Part shown: positions 25,335-34,548 of the stretch, one piece after another
Position numbering within the stretch: position 1 is the stretch's first letter
How the letters are laid out: each line of letters begins with the position of its first letter
Assembly: GCA_944325305.1 (NCBI GenBank)
Contig: CALUZO010000008.1
Location: 1 to 64,000, forward strand
From: an uncultured Rikenellaceae bacterium
GTDB taxonomy: Bacteria > Bacteroidota > Bacteroidia > Bacteroidales > Rikenellaceae
Direction: 5' to 3'
Length of the DNA: 64,000 bases
Program-made: the position numbers and the translations under genes
The notes under the pieces: model-generated
Databases searched by the model: none
Seen by the model: only the letters and a program-made list of their open reading frames with translations
What the model was told of the DNA's origin: nothing

Positions 25335-25342
25335 TACCTTTG
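25335..25342 (+). promoter_or_regulatory. Promoter -7 element before the nuo region
   Basis: TACCTTTG matches TAnnTTTG, 21 nt before the TTG start at 25363. It probably drives the small ORF and the nuo operon. No clear -33 TTTG is seen at the usual distance. Confidence 0.55.
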
Positions 25343-25362
25343 CATCCAAAATCGGAGCGAAT

Positions 25363-25716
25363 TTGAAAAACTGGACAATATATCTTTTATTGCTGGCATT
25401 CGTATGTCTCCTTGGAGCTAAGGCGGTTGCCGATTCACGTAGCGTCGATCGTAAAGTCATAACGCCTCAGGTTGTGATGTCGGCTTTTTCAACTGTCGCT
25501 TTCCCGTCCGATGCGTGCGAACAGTCTTCGTCGATCGACGCAACTGGACATGTAAATGTTTCTTACTCGCTGAATATCAAGGATTATCATAATTATATAG
25601 ACGATCCGTTCACCAGGAACCGGAAGATCGAATTGCAAGGAGTCTTCTATCTTTTCTATCACCAGGCTTGGCTTTCGTCCTGTGATCTTAGCAGTCTTCA
25701 AAGGCTGAACGTTTAG
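25363..25716 (+). CDS. Hypothetical secreted protein preceding nuoA
   Basis: The 117-residue product begins at TTG, with GGAGCG 4-9 nt upstream. A clear signal peptide (MKNWTIYLLLLAFVCLLGAKAVA) supports this start. The mature part of about 95 residues has two Cys far apart and a Tyr-rich middle (VNVSYSLNIKDYHNYIDDPF). I recognise no family. It sits 108 nt before nuoA and shares the only visible promoter with that operon, so co-expression with complex I is likely. It could also be an unrelated periplasmic protein read first by chance. Confidence 0.6.
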   Translation: MKNWTIYLLLLAFVCLLGAKAVADSRSVDRKVITPQVVMSAFSTVAFPSDACEQSSSIDATGHVNVSYSLNIKDYHNYIDDPFTRNRKIELQGVFYLFYHQAWLSSCDLSSLQRLNV

Positions 25717-25824
25717 GCTTTCGCTGTTTCGGAGATTCTTCCCGGAACGCGACATACGGCCGATTGCCTTGTTGCTTGCTTCCCCATTTTTTGTTAATTT
25801 TATCCGGCTTATAATTTGTTTGTT

Positions 25825-26178
25825 ATGACCAATTCTGCCGTTTTTCTTGTTGTTTTAATTACTGCCTTTGTGCTGGTGGGGGCTGCGCTCCTGATAGCTA
25901 TGTGGCTTGCACCCCGATCTACTAATCCGCTGAAGGGAGAAGTCTACGAATGCGGAATTCCTACTCGAGGTACCTCTTGGATGCAGTTCAGGGTTGGATA
26001 TTATCTTTTTGCCATTCTTTATCTTGTGTTCGATGTCGAAACGGTCCTATTGTTTCCGTGGGCAACTGTTATGCGGCAGATGGGTACCGATGGCTTGATA
26101 TGCGTGTTGTTTTTTGTTATTATACTTGCCTTGGGTTTGGCCTATGCCTGGAGAAAAGGTGCTTTGAAATGGAAATGA
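25825..26178 (+). CDS. nuoA: NADH-quinone oxidoreductase subunit A
   Basis: NuoA is a membrane subunit of complex I at the junction of the peripheral and membrane arms. The 117-residue protein has three membrane helices (residues 4-27, 58-78, 88-107). The conserved loop NPLKGEVYECGIPTRGTSW holds the E-C-G motif, and the second helix is followed by FDVETVLLFPWA. The length is normal. The ATG at 25825 is preferred to TTG at 25816. It is the first of eleven nuo genes; nuoB begins 79 nt later. Confidence 0.95.
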   Translation: MTNSAVFLVVLITAFVLVGAALLIAMWLAPRSTNPLKGEVYECGIPTRGTSWMQFRVGYYLFAILYLVFDVETVLLFPWATVMRQMGTDGLICVLFFVIILALGLAYAWRKGALKWK

Positions 26179-26257
26179 CACGCTTGAGTTTTTTGTCTGC
26201 CGCAGTCAAAATCGGGAGGCATGTTTCGATAATGCGGTGACATAAAGGTTGTTGACT

Positions 26258-26893
26258 ATGGATATGTCTAGGAAAACACGCATAAAGGATATGCGTTACG
26301 AGGATTTCAATGATAACGAATACCTCGAAAAATATGTGGAGGAATTGAGGCGTGGCGGTACGAATGTCGTCGTCGCCAAAATCAACGATATAATCAACTG
26401 GGGACGTTCCAATTCGGTGTGGCCGCTGACGTTCGCCACGAGCTGCTGCGGCATCGAATTTATGAGTATGAGTGCTGCACGCTACGATTTTGCGCGTTTC
26501 GGATGGGAGGTCTACCGCAACAGTCCACGCCAGGCCGATATACTGATGGTTTTCGGGACAGTAGTGCATAAGATGGCCCCGGTTCTCAAAAGACTTTATG
26601 ACCAGATGGCCGAACCTAAATATGTTATGGCTATCGGAGCCTGCGCCATAGGCGGCGGACCTTTCAAGAGTTCGTACCATGTGGTTATGGGTGTCGACAA
26701 GATCATTCCGGTCGATGTCTTCGTTCCGGGCTGTCCGCCCCGTCCGGATGCAATACTTTACGGGATGATGCAACTCGAACGCAAAATAAAAGTTCAGAAC
26801 TTTTTTAAACTTCCGCAACAGCCGGAAGTGAAGGAAGAAGTTCCCGATATAGCCAAAGAATCCTACAATCATGAAAGAGAAGTTAATCAATAG
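26258..26893 (+). CDS. nuoB: NADH-quinone oxidoreductase subunit B
   Basis: NuoB carries iron-sulfur cluster N2, the last carrier before quinone. The 211-residue protein shows the N2 ligands in TSCCGIEFM, IGACAIGGGPF and VPGCPPRPDA. Its N-terminus has the MRYEDFNDNEY extension seen in relatives, and its C-terminus is an acidic tail (EVKEEVPDIAKES). The gene overlaps nuoCD by 23 nt. The start at 26258 is used; ATG at 26264 is an alternative. Confidence 0.95.
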   Translation: MDMSRKTRIKDMRYEDFNDNEYLEKYVEELRRGGTNVVVAKINDIINWGRSNSVWPLTFATSCCGIEFMSMSAARYDFARFGWEVYRNSPRQADILMVFGTVVHKMAPVLKRLYDQMAEPKYVMAIGACAIGGGPFKSSYHVVMGVDKIIPVDVFVPGCPPRPDAILYGMMQLERKIKVQNFFKLPQQPEVKEEVPDIAKESYNHEREVNQ

Positions 26894-28499
26894 GTTCGAT
26901 TGGCTCACCGAAGCAGATGTCGTAATGTCTGACGGCCGATTGACCATAGCCGTAGAACCTGCAAAATTGAGAGAAATAGCCCGGTTCATCAAAGAATGCG
27001 GCTATGATTTCCTTGTTGACATAGTCGGAATTGATTACGGCGACGATCTTGGGACCATCTATTATATTGCCAAAGGCAGCGATACTGCCGATACGATCGC
27101 CTTGCAAACAAAGAGCGATAATCGCGAAAATCCTGTACTCCCGACGATATGCGATATATGGGAAGTGGGACAGGTATATGAACGCGAAGTCCATGATTTT
27201 TTCGGAATAGTCTTTACCGACAACCCAGATCTTCGTCGTCTTTTCCTTCGCGAGCGTTGGAAAGGTTTTCCATTGCGTAAGGATTATGATGCCGATCCCG
27301 CGATAAATCCGATACCGGACAGGAACGAACTATTCATAGATATGGATGCTCTGCCCGAGATGGAAAGTGATGAAGACGGCGAAGGCAGGACGTGGAAAAT
27401 GATGTATGACGATAATGATTACATTATCAACTTCGGGCCTCAGCATCCGGCAATGCATGGCGTACTTCACCTGAGAGTGAGGCTCGACGGCGAGATTGTG
27501 CGTACGGTTGACCCTCATTTCGGATATATCCACCGCGGTATCGAAAAAATGTGCGAAAGCTACACCTATCCACAGATACTCCACCTCACAGACCGGCTCG
27601 ATTATCTCTCCGGAGCCATAAACCGTCATGCCTTTTGTCTTTGCTGCGAGAAGGCAATGCAGATAGAGGTCCCGCAGCGTGCCGTCGTGGTGCGTACGAT
27701 ATTCGATGAATTGACACGTATCGCCTCTCACCTTCTGGGTTGGGGGTCGATGTGCATGGATATGGGGGCGGTGACCGCTTTCATATACGGCATGCGCGAC
27801 CGCGAGAAGATAATGGATATATTCGAGGAAACCGCCGGCGGACGCCTTATGGTAAATTACCATACGATAGGCGGTGTGGCCAAAGACATTCATCCCAATT
27901 TCCGCAGACGGGTCAAGGAATTCATTCCCTACATGCGTAAGATGCTGAAAGAACATCATATGCTTTTTACGGGAAACCCGATAGCTACCGGCCGTATGGA
28001 TGGCGTGGGCCGTTTGTCGTTGGAGAAAGCCATAGCCCTCGGGATCACCGGTCCTTCGGGACGAGCATCGGGATGGGCCAACGATTTGCGCAAAGCCGCT
28101 CCCTATGCTGCGTACGACCGTGTCGATTTCGAACAGGTATTGAGAAGCGGCGGCGAAACTTTCGACCGTTATGTAATCCGCCTGCATGAGATAGAACAGT
28201 CGCTGCGGATAATCGAACAGCTCATAGACAATATACCCGAAGGGCCTTATACCGCACAGGTCAAGGGTGTTATAAAATTGCCCGAAGGCGATTATTTCCA
28301 GAGAGTCGAGAATGCGCGAGGACAGTTCGGAGTCCACATAACCAGTAGGGGAGATAAGAATCCTTATCGTGTCAAGTTCCGTTCGCCGTCGATGGTGCTG
28401 GTCGGCGCGCTTAAAGAGATAGCCCCTGGAAACAAAGTGGCCGACCTCATAATGCTGGGCGGCTCGCTCGATTATGTTATTCCTTGTATCGACAGATAA
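26871..28499 (+). CDS. nuoCD: NADH-quinone oxidoreductase fused subunit C/D
   Basis: A 542-residue fusion of NuoC (30-kDa, residues 1-150) and NuoD (49-kDa, residues about 180-542). The NuoC part ends with EREVHDFFGIVFTDNPDLRRLFL and GFPLRKDY, the classic signature. The NuoD part opens INFGPQHPAMHGVLHLRVRL and continues HFGYIHRGIEKM. It ends with the conserved SMVLVGALKEIAPGNKVADLIMLGGSLD. The quinone-site residues are expected between NuoB and NuoD. The fusion is also known in enterobacteria. The linker (ALPEMESDEDGEGR) is acidic. It starts inside nuoB. Confidence 0.95.
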   Translation: MKEKLINRFDWLTEADVVMSDGRLTIAVEPAKLREIARFIKECGYDFLVDIVGIDYGDDLGTIYYIAKGSDTADTIALQTKSDNRENPVLPTICDIWEVGQVYEREVHDFFGIVFTDNPDLRRLFLRERWKGFPLRKDYDADPAINPIPDRNELFIDMDALPEMESDEDGEGRTWKMMYDDNDYIINFGPQHPAMHGVLHLRVRLDGEIVRTVDPHFGYIHRGIEKMCESYTYPQILHLTDRLDYLSGAINRHAFCLCCEKAMQIEVPQRAVVVRTIFDELTRIASHLLGWGSMCMDMGAVTAFIYGMRDREKIMDIFEETAGGRLMVNYHTIGGVAKDIHPNFRRRVKEFIPYMRKMLKEHHMLFTGNPIATGRMDGVGRLSLEKAIALGITGPSGRASGWANDLRKAAPYAAYDRVDFEQVLRSGGETFDRYVIRLHEIEQSLRIIEQLIDNIPEGPYTAQVKGVIKLPEGDYFQRVENARGQFGVHITSRGDKNPYRVKFRSPSMVLVGALKEIAPGNKVADLIMLGGSLDYVIPCIDR

Positions 28500-28658
28500 A
28501 ATAAAACGGATCCAGGCCTTACACCCGAACATGAAGAAAAATATGAGGATGAAAGGCAAATACGAGAGTGTATTTTGCCATCGATTTGAAAAGGCGATGC
28601 CCAGACAAATTAAAAAATAGTGAAGAAAAATTAATAAACGAAAATACAACTCAACGCT

Positions 28659-29723
28659 ATGTGGAGTTTCTCAGAACTGACAGAATGGATAGACGCGACG
28701 CTGCGCAGCCTCATGGGCGACGGATGGGCGCTATTCGTAGAGTTTGTACTGATCGGCGTGGCCGTACTCGTCGCCTATGCCGTACTGGCTTTGATATTGA
28801 TATGGGTGGAGAGAAAGGTCTGCGGTTTTTTCCAGTGCCGGCTTGGCCCTAACCGTGTGGGTAAATGGGGTATCTTCCAGTCGGTAGCCGATATGATAAA
28901 GATACTGCTCAAGGAACTGATACGTATCAACCGATCGGACAAGGTGCTTTTCCGTATGGCATCATTCTTTGTCATCATCGGGTCCATATGCACGTTCGCG
29001 GCGATACCCTTTGCCAAAGGTCTGCAGGCCATCGATTTCAATGTTGGCGTATTTTACGTATTGGCCGTATCGTCGCTCGGCGTGGTGGGCATATTGCTTG
29101 CCGGATGGTCGAGCAACAGTAAATACTCAATGATCGGCGCCATGCGCAGCGGAGCCCAGTTGATCAGTTACGAAATATCCTCGGGATTATCGCTGATGGC
29201 CATAGTCGTATTGAGCGGCAGCATGCAGCTTTCGGAGATCGTTGCCCAGCAGGCCGACACATGGTTTATTTTCAAGGGTCACATACCGGCTTTCATAGCC
29301 TTTGTAATCTACCTTATCGCAGGCCATGCCGAAACCAACCGAGGCCCGTTCGATATGCCTGAAGCCGAATCGGAACTGACCTCCGGATACCATACGGAAT
29401 ATTCCGGGATTCAGTTCGGGTTCTTCTATCTGGCCGAATACCTCAACATGTTTATTATAGCAGCTGTCGCTACGACCATGTTTCTCGGAGGGTGGCAGCC
29501 ATTGCATATAGCGGGATGGGACGGTTTCAATGCCGTTATGGATTATATTCCGTCGTTCGTCTGGTTCTTCGGCAAGACATTTTTCTGTGTTTTCCTCGCG
29601 TTGTGGGTACGCTGGACTTTCCCGCGCCTGAGGATAGACCAACTGCTGAATCTCGAGTGGAAGGTGCTTATGCCGATATGCCTCGTTAACCTGATACTTA
29701 TGGCCATTGTGGTAATATTATAG
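28659..29723 (+). CDS. nuoH: NADH-quinone oxidoreductase subunit H
   Basis: NuoH forms part of the quinone chamber in the membrane arm. The 354-residue protein has about eight membrane helices. The conserved stretch [21 protein letters not shown] lies near residue 48. [27 protein letters not shown] near residue 225 is the signature loop. [20 protein letters not shown] is at the end. The family match is complete. A 159-nt gap after nuoCD holds no gene or terminator that I can see; nuoI follows after 4 nt. Confidence 0.96.
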   Translation: MWSFSELTEWIDATLRSLMGDGWALFVEFVLIGVAVLVAYAVLALILIWVERKVCGFFQCRLGPNRVGKWGIFQSVADMIKILLKELIRINRSDKVLFRMASFFVIIGSICTFAAIPFAKGLQAIDFNVGVFYVLAVSSLGVVGILLAGWSSNSKYSMIGAMRSGAQLISYEISSGLSLMAIVVLSGSMQLSEIVAQQADTWFIFKGHIPAFIAFVIYLIAGHAETNRGPFDMPEAESELTSGYHTEYSGIQFGFFYLAEYLNMFIIAAVATTMFLGGWQPLHIAGWDGFNAVMDYIPSFVWFFGKTFFCVFLALWVRWTFPRLRIDQLLNLEWKVLMPICLVNLILMAIVVIL

Positions 29724-29727
29724 CACT

Positions 29728-30294
29728 ATGAAATTTTTCAGATACATAAAGAACATATTTTTAGGCATCTGGCATCTTTTGCAGGGGATGTATATCACGA
29801 TGCTCAATTTCGTCCGGCCCAAACTGACAGAACAGTATCCCGAAAATCGAGGCAAACACGTCTATTTCGAGCGATTCAGGGCACTGTTGACAATGCCTCA
29901 CGACGAGAACAACCACCATAAATGCACCGCTTGCGGTATCTGCATGAACGGTTGCCCGAATGGGACTATAACGGTTATAAGCAAGATGGAGAACGATCCG
30001 GTTACCGGCAAACCCAAGAGAGTATTGGATAAATATCTGTACGATCTCGGCGGATGCACATTCTGCGAATTGTGTGTTAGAAACTGTCCTTTCAATGCCA
30101 TAGTTTTTACCAATCAATTCGAACATTCGGTATTCACCAAAGAGCGTCTTGTGAAACAATTGAACCGGCCCGGTTCGTCGTTGGCACCCAAGCCAGTCCA
30201 GAAACCGGAGGTTAAAGTTTCGAATGGGAATGTCGAGGGACCTGCTCTACATAAAGGGCAGCCAGTTCCTCCCGAAAAAACTCAAACAATCTAA
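29728..30294 (+). CDS. nuoI: NADH-quinone oxidoreductase subunit I
   Basis: NuoI is an 8Fe ferredoxin-like subunit carrying clusters N6a and N6b. The 188-residue protein has two CxxCxxCxxxCP motifs: CTACGICMNGCP (near residue 71) and CTFCELCVRNCP (near residue 111). An N-terminal amphipathic helix attaches it to the membrane arm. The C-terminus is a Pro/Lys-rich tail without a clear fold. Because the NADH-input subunits E, F and G are missing from the operon, NuoI is a likely docking point for another electron donor. Confidence 0.95.
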   Translation: MKFFRYIKNIFLGIWHLLQGMYITMLNFVRPKLTEQYPENRGKHVYFERFRALLTMPHDENNHHKCTACGICMNGCPNGTITVISKMENDPVTGKPKRVLDKYLYDLGGCTFCELCVRNCPFNAIVFTNQFEHSVFTKERLVKQLNRPGSSLAPKPVQKPEVKVSNGNVEGPALHKGQPVPPEKTQTI

Positions 30295-30297
30295 GCC

Positions 30298-30819
30298 ATG
30301 GGAGAATTAGCAAATGCCATAATTTTTTATTGTCTTGCGGCGGCTATCGTTGGGATGTCCATTCTTGCCGTCACTTCACGCAGGATGCTCAGGGCCGCCA
30401 CCTACCTTTTGATCGTGCTGATATGTACGGCAGGCCTTTACCTGTTGCTCAACTACCATTTTCTTGCGGTAGTGCAGCTTTCGGTATATGCCGGAGGTAT
30501 TCTGATACTTTTCATATTCGCTATCCTGCTTACGAGTTCCCATGGCGACCGGGCTTATTCACACGATAAGGGCAGAGTTATAGCGGGTATAATCACGGCA
30601 TTGGCCGGCATAGCCATAACAACCTGGATTACGATGAAACATCACTTTCTGTACGGCGAGAATCCAGCGTTGATGGGCGACCGGCAGATAGACATGAAGG
30701 AGATAGGTCAGGTGCTTATAGGTACGGGCAAGTACGAATATCTGCTTTCGTTTGAAGCGCTGAGTATCTTGCTGTTAACGTGTGCCATAGGTGCCATATT
30801 GATAGCCCGTAAACGCTAA
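30298..30819 (+). CDS. nuoJ: NADH-quinone oxidoreductase subunit J
   Basis: The 173-residue membrane subunit has five helices. The conserved third helix LSVYAGGILILFIFAILLT (near residue 61) contains the YAGGILILF signature, where a pi-bulge forms in complex I. The cytoplasmic loop after it (SSHGDRAYSHDKG) and the last helix SILLLTCAIGAILIARKR are typical. It starts 3 nt after nuoI and precedes nuoK by 20 nt. Confidence 0.94.
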   Translation: MGELANAIIFYCLAAAIVGMSILAVTSRRMLRAATYLLIVLICTAGLYLLLNYHFLAVVQLSVYAGGILILFIFAILLTSSHGDRAYSHDKGRVIAGIITALAGIAITTWITMKHHFLYGENPALMGDRQIDMKEIGQVLIGTGKYEYLLSFEALSILLLTCAIGAILIARKR

Positions 30820-30839
30820 CCTGAAAAAACGGAAAGATT

Positions 30840-31148
30840 ATGGTTACAATGGAACATTATCTGATCGTCAGTTCGATCATGTTTTTCGTAGGAGTCTACG
30901 GGTTTATCACCCGCAAGAACCTGTTGGCTGTACTCATTTCAATAGAGCTGATACTCAATTCGGTGGAGATAAACTTCTGTGTGTTCAACCGTTTTCTCTA
31001 TCCGGAACATATGGAAGGTATGTTTTTCAGCCTGTTTGGGATAGCGATTTCCGCGGCCGAAACAGCCGTGGCGATAGCAATTATTATAAACGTCTATCGC
31101 ATAGCAAATAATATAGACGTGCGCCATATTGACAAAATGAAATACTAA
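30840..31148 (+). CDS. nuoK: NADH-quinone oxidoreductase subunit K
   Basis: The 102-residue protein has three membrane helices, the MrpC-like layout. The two membrane glutamates used in proton transfer are in the second and third helices (SIELILNSVEINF and AISAAETAVAIAI). The length is normal. An internal ATG at 30849 (MEHYL) is a possible start. nuoL begins 4 nt after the stop. Confidence 0.95.
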   Translation: MVTMEHYLIVSSIMFFVGVYGFITRKNLLAVLISIELILNSVEINFCVFNRFLYPEHMEGMFFSLFGIAISAAETAVAIAIIINVYRIANNIDVRHIDKMKY

Positions 31149-31152
31149 CGCT

Positions 31153-33060
31153 ATGGGATTTACCGTATTTATAATTCTGATTCCGCTGGTTATGTTCCTG
31201 TTGCTCTCGTTTGGGAGCAAATGGCTGCGTCCGCGTGCGGCTGGCGTGATAGGTACGTTAGGAATGACAATTCCCGCTTTGCTGTCGTATTATACCGCTT
31301 ATCGTTATTTCTTGGCCGATGCGTATGTGTGGCCGGTTTGGGGACCCATAAATACATTCTCGATGGAATGGTTGCGCTTCAGCGACAATCTAAGTATCGA
31401 AATGGGTGTTATGTTGGATTCCATCTCGATAATGATGCTTGTCGTTGTAACCACCGTGTCGCTGATGGTGCATATATACAGTCTCGGTTACATGAAGGGG
31501 GAACGCGGATTCCAACGCTATTACGCACTGCTTTCCCTGTTCAGCTTTTCGATGCTGGGCCTTGTGGTGGCCACGAACATATTCCAGATGTATATTTTCT
31601 GGGAGCTCGTAGGTGCCTCATCCTATTTGCTCATAGGATTCTACTATACCAGACCGGAAGCGGTGGCGGCCTCTAAGAAGGCATTTATCGTGACACGTTT
31701 TGCCGATCTTGGTTTCCTGATAGGTATCCTGATACTGTCGTACTACACGGGGACGTTCGATTTCAACAAGATAATGGATGTGGAAGCCGACCTTGCGGTT
31801 ACAACCATGGCCGGAAGCTCGTTCCTCGGACTCTCGGCAGCGACATGGGCCATGGCGCTGATATTCATGGGTGCAGCCGGTAAATCGGCAATGTTCCCGC
31901 TCCATATCTGGTTGCCCGATGCAATGGAAGGTCCGACCCCCGTTTCGGCACTCATACATGCGGCGACAATGGTCGTGGCAGGTGTTTACCTTATAGCACG
32001 TATGTTCCCTGTCTATCTGTTCGCGGCGCCTGATGTACTTACACTCATTACTTATGTCGGACTGTTTACCGCCTTGTTTGCCGCGTTGATAGCCATAACT
32101 CAAACCGACATAAAACGCGTGTTGGCTTTCTCCACAATATCTCAGATTGCCTATATGATGGTGGCGCTCGGCGTGTCTGGCTATGGGGGCGATTTCGGGG
32201 AAGGTTACACCTACTCGATGTTCCACCTCTTTACGCATGCGTTTTTCAAAGCGCTGCTCTTCCTCGGAGCCGGTGCTGTCATACACACGATACACAGCAA
32301 CGAGATGGAGGTTATGGGCGGCTTGCGCAAATATATGCCGATAACTCACATAACATTCCTCATAGCATGTCTCTCGATATCTGGGATACCGCCGTTCTCG
32401 GGGTTCTTCAGTAAGGACGGCATCCTCAGTGCCGCATTGCGTTACGAGCCCTTTGTGTTCGGCGTGCTTTTGTTTACGGCAGGCTTGACGGCTTTCTATA
32501 TGTTTCGGCTCTATTTCAGGATATTCTGGGGTGTCGACAGACAGTATGAAAAACCTCCGCACGAAGCTCCCAAAAGCATGACAATTCCGCTCATAGTGTT
32601 GGCTGTGCTGACATGTGTAACCGGATTCATTCCGTTTTCGTTCTATGTCAGTCCGGATATACGGCCATATGAAGTGTATATACACTGGCCTGTGGCACTC
32701 TCGAGCATTGTTGTCGGTGGAATAGGAATATTCATTGCCATGTGGTTCTACCGCAAGGCGAGCGATCGTCCGGCTCACCTGGCGGCTAAGTTGAGCGGTT
32801 TCTGGAAAGCTGCCTACCATCGTTTCTATATCGACGATGTATGGATGTTCATAACGAAGAAAATTATTTTCCGAGGTATAAGCGGGCCCGTAGCATGGTT
32901 CGATCGTCATGTAGTGGACGGGACTATGAATGTACTCGGAACAGGCACGTTAAAAACATCCGAAGCCATTAAGGGATCGCAAACCGGCAGGGTACAAACT
33001 TATGCCGTTGTATTCGTGCTCTCGGTTATGGTAATAACGGTATTGGTATTGGTGCTCTAA
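31153..33060 (+). CDS. nuoL: NADH-quinone oxidoreductase subunit L
   Basis: NuoL is the distal antiporter-like proton-pumping subunit. The 635-residue protein has about 15-16 membrane helices, with the core signature FWELVGASSYLLIGFYYTRP near residue 137. PLHIWLPDAMEGPTPVSALIHAATMVVAG follows near residue 248, and TQTDIKRVLAFSTISQIAYM near residue 316. The C-terminal part (after residue 520) fits the lateral helix HL and its final anchor helix. It is full length, in order between nuoK and nuoM. Confidence 0.96.
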   Translation: MGFTVFIILIPLVMFLLLSFGSKWLRPRAAGVIGTLGMTIPALLSYYTAYRYFLADAYVWPVWGPINTFSMEWLRFSDNLSIEMGVMLDSISIMMLVVVTTVSLMVHIYSLGYMKGERGFQRYYALLSLFSFSMLGLVVATNIFQMYIFWELVGASSYLLIGFYYTRPEAVAASKKAFIVTRFADLGFLIGILILSYYTGTFDFNKIMDVEADLAVTTMAGSSFLGLSAATWAMALIFMGAAGKSAMFPLHIWLPDAMEGPTPVSALIHAATMVVAGVYLIARMFPVYLFAAPDVLTLITYVGLFTALFAALIAITQTDIKRVLAFSTISQIAYMMVALGVSGYGGDFGEGYTYSMFHLFTHAFFKALLFLGAGAVIHTIHSNEMEVMGGLRKYMPITHITFLIACLSISGIPPFSGFFSKDGILSAALRYEPFVFGVLLFTAGLTAFYMFRLYFRIFWGVDRQYEKPPHEAPKSMTIPLIVLAVLTCVTGFIPFSFYVSPDIRPYEVYIHWPVALSSIVVGGIGIFIAMWFYRKASDRPAHLAAKLSGFWKAAYHRFYIDDVWMFITKKIIFRGISGPVAWFDRHVVDGTMNVLGTGTLKTSEAIKGSQTGRVQTYAVVFVLSVMVITVLVLVL

Positions 33061-33072
33061 AAAAAGGAAAAT

Positions 33073-34545
33073 ATGAATATACTATCACTTTTAGTTATTA
33101 TACCGTTGGCAACGTTGCTCTTGTTATTGCTTGGCAAGGGACAAAAGTATGTGCGCGGTGTGGTGGTCGGCGGTTTCGGGCTGTTGCTTTTGTCCGCAGT
33201 GATACTGGCAGTGCTTTTTCTGCACGAAAGGGCGGTTTCCGACGCAGCCATGTTGTTTGTCGCCGATACCTTATGGTACGCACCTCTCAATATCCATTAT
33301 GCTGTAGGAGTTGACGGCATCTCGGTTGTAATGATACTCCTTTCGGCCGTTGTGGGATTTACGGGCGTATTTTCTGCATGGAATATGAACAGAGATTTCT
33401 TCGCCTGGTACTGTCTTCTGGCGATAGGGGTATTCGGATATTTCATCTCGCTCGACCTGTTTACGATGTTCATGTTCTATGAGGTAGCTCTGATACCCAT
33501 GTTCCTGTTGATCGGGGTTTGGGGAACAGGAAAGAAAGAGTATGCGGCAATGAAACTGACGCTTATGCTTATGGCAGGGTCGGCATTGCTGCTCACGGGA
33601 ATATTGGGCATATATTTTATTTCCGGCGGCACGACAATGAATATCATGGAACTGTCGCAACTGCATATTCCCATGACGCATCAGTATTGGATATTCTGTC
33701 TTGTATTCATAGGGTTCGGGGTGCTCGGAGCATTGTTCCCGTTCCATACGTGGTCGCCCGACGGTCATGCCTCAGCTCCTACATCCGTGTCGATGCTGCA
33801 TGCCGGCGTGCTGATGAAACTTGGCGGTTACGGCTGCTTCCGTGTAGCGATATTCCTGATGCCCGAGGCCGCTCACGAACTGTCGTGGATATTCCTGATA
33901 TTAACGGGTATAGGTGTCGTATACGGCGCTTACGGAGCCGTCTTGCAGACCGACCTCAAATATATCAATGCCTATTCTTCGGTGAGCCATTGCGGACTGG
34001 TGTTGTTTGCCATCCTGATGCTGAATCATACGGCGATGACGGGTGCCGTGCTTCAGATGCTTTCCCACGGGCTGATGACTGCCCTGTTCTTCTCTCTGAT
34101 AGGTGTGATATACAGCCGTACCCATACGCGTGACATACGCGAAATGGGCGGTTTGATGAGGATCATGCCGTTTGCATCGGTTTGTTACGTGATAGCCGGT
34201 TTTGCATCTTTGGGACTGCCGGGACTCAGCGGTTTCGTTGCAGAAATGACCGTATTCGTAGGCTCTTTCGAACATGCCGATATGTTCCACAGAGTGCTGA
34301 CCGTATTGGCCACCACATCCATTGTCATTACGGCAGTCTATATTTTACGTACGGTCGGCAAAGTGTTGTACGGTCCGGTTGTCAATTCCGACCATTTGAA
34401 GCTGGATGATGCACACTGGTACGAGAAAATTTCGGCCGTTGCGCTCATAGCATGTATAGTCATCATAGGTGTATGGCCTTCGGGGGTGCAGGGAATAATA
34501 TACGACAGCCTCGCGCCGGTAATGAAACAACTAACCCTTTTTTAG
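33073..34545 (+). CDS. nuoM: NADH-quinone oxidoreductase subunit M
   Basis: The 490-residue antiporter-like subunit has about 14 helices. The conserved MFYEVALIPMFLLIGVWG carries the essential glutamate near residue 136. PFHTWSPDGHASAPTSVSMLHAGVLMKLGGYG is near residue 222, and TDLKYINAYSSVSHCGLVLFA near residue 293. The PFHTWSPDGH form differs slightly from the usual PFHTWLPDAH but keeps the key histidines. It begins 12 nt after nuoL and ends 3 nt before nuoN. Confidence 0.95.
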   Translation: MNILSLLVIIPLATLLLLLLGKGQKYVRGVVVGGFGLLLLSAVILAVLFLHERAVSDAAMLFVADTLWYAPLNIHYAVGVDGISVVMILLSAVVGFTGVFSAWNMNRDFFAWYCLLAIGVFGYFISLDLFTMFMFYEVALIPMFLLIGVWGTGKKEYAAMKLTLMLMAGSALLLTGILGIYFISGGTTMNIMELSQLHIPMTHQYWIFCLVFIGFGVLGALFPFHTWSPDGHASAPTSVSMLHAGVLMKLGGYGCFRVAIFLMPEAAHELSWIFLILTGIGVVYGAYGAVLQTDLKYINAYSSVSHCGLVLFAILMLNHTAMTGAVLQMLSHGLMTALFFSLIGVIYSRTHTRDIREMGGLMRIMPFASVCYVIAGFASLGLPGLSGFVAEMTVFVGSFEHADMFHRVLTVLATTSIVITAVYILRTVGKVLYGPVVNSDHLKLDDAHWYEKISAVALIACIVIIGVWPSGVQGIIYDSLAPVMKQLTLF

Positions 34546-34548
34546 CGT

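Noticed and set aside
27330..28649. 439-residue open frame antisense to nuoCD
   Set aside because: A shadow of a strongly conserved gene; no start region or family match.
31618..32910. 430-residue open frame antisense to nuoL
   Set aside because: A His/Arg/Tyr/Glu-rich translation typical of an antisense shadow of a membrane protein gene.
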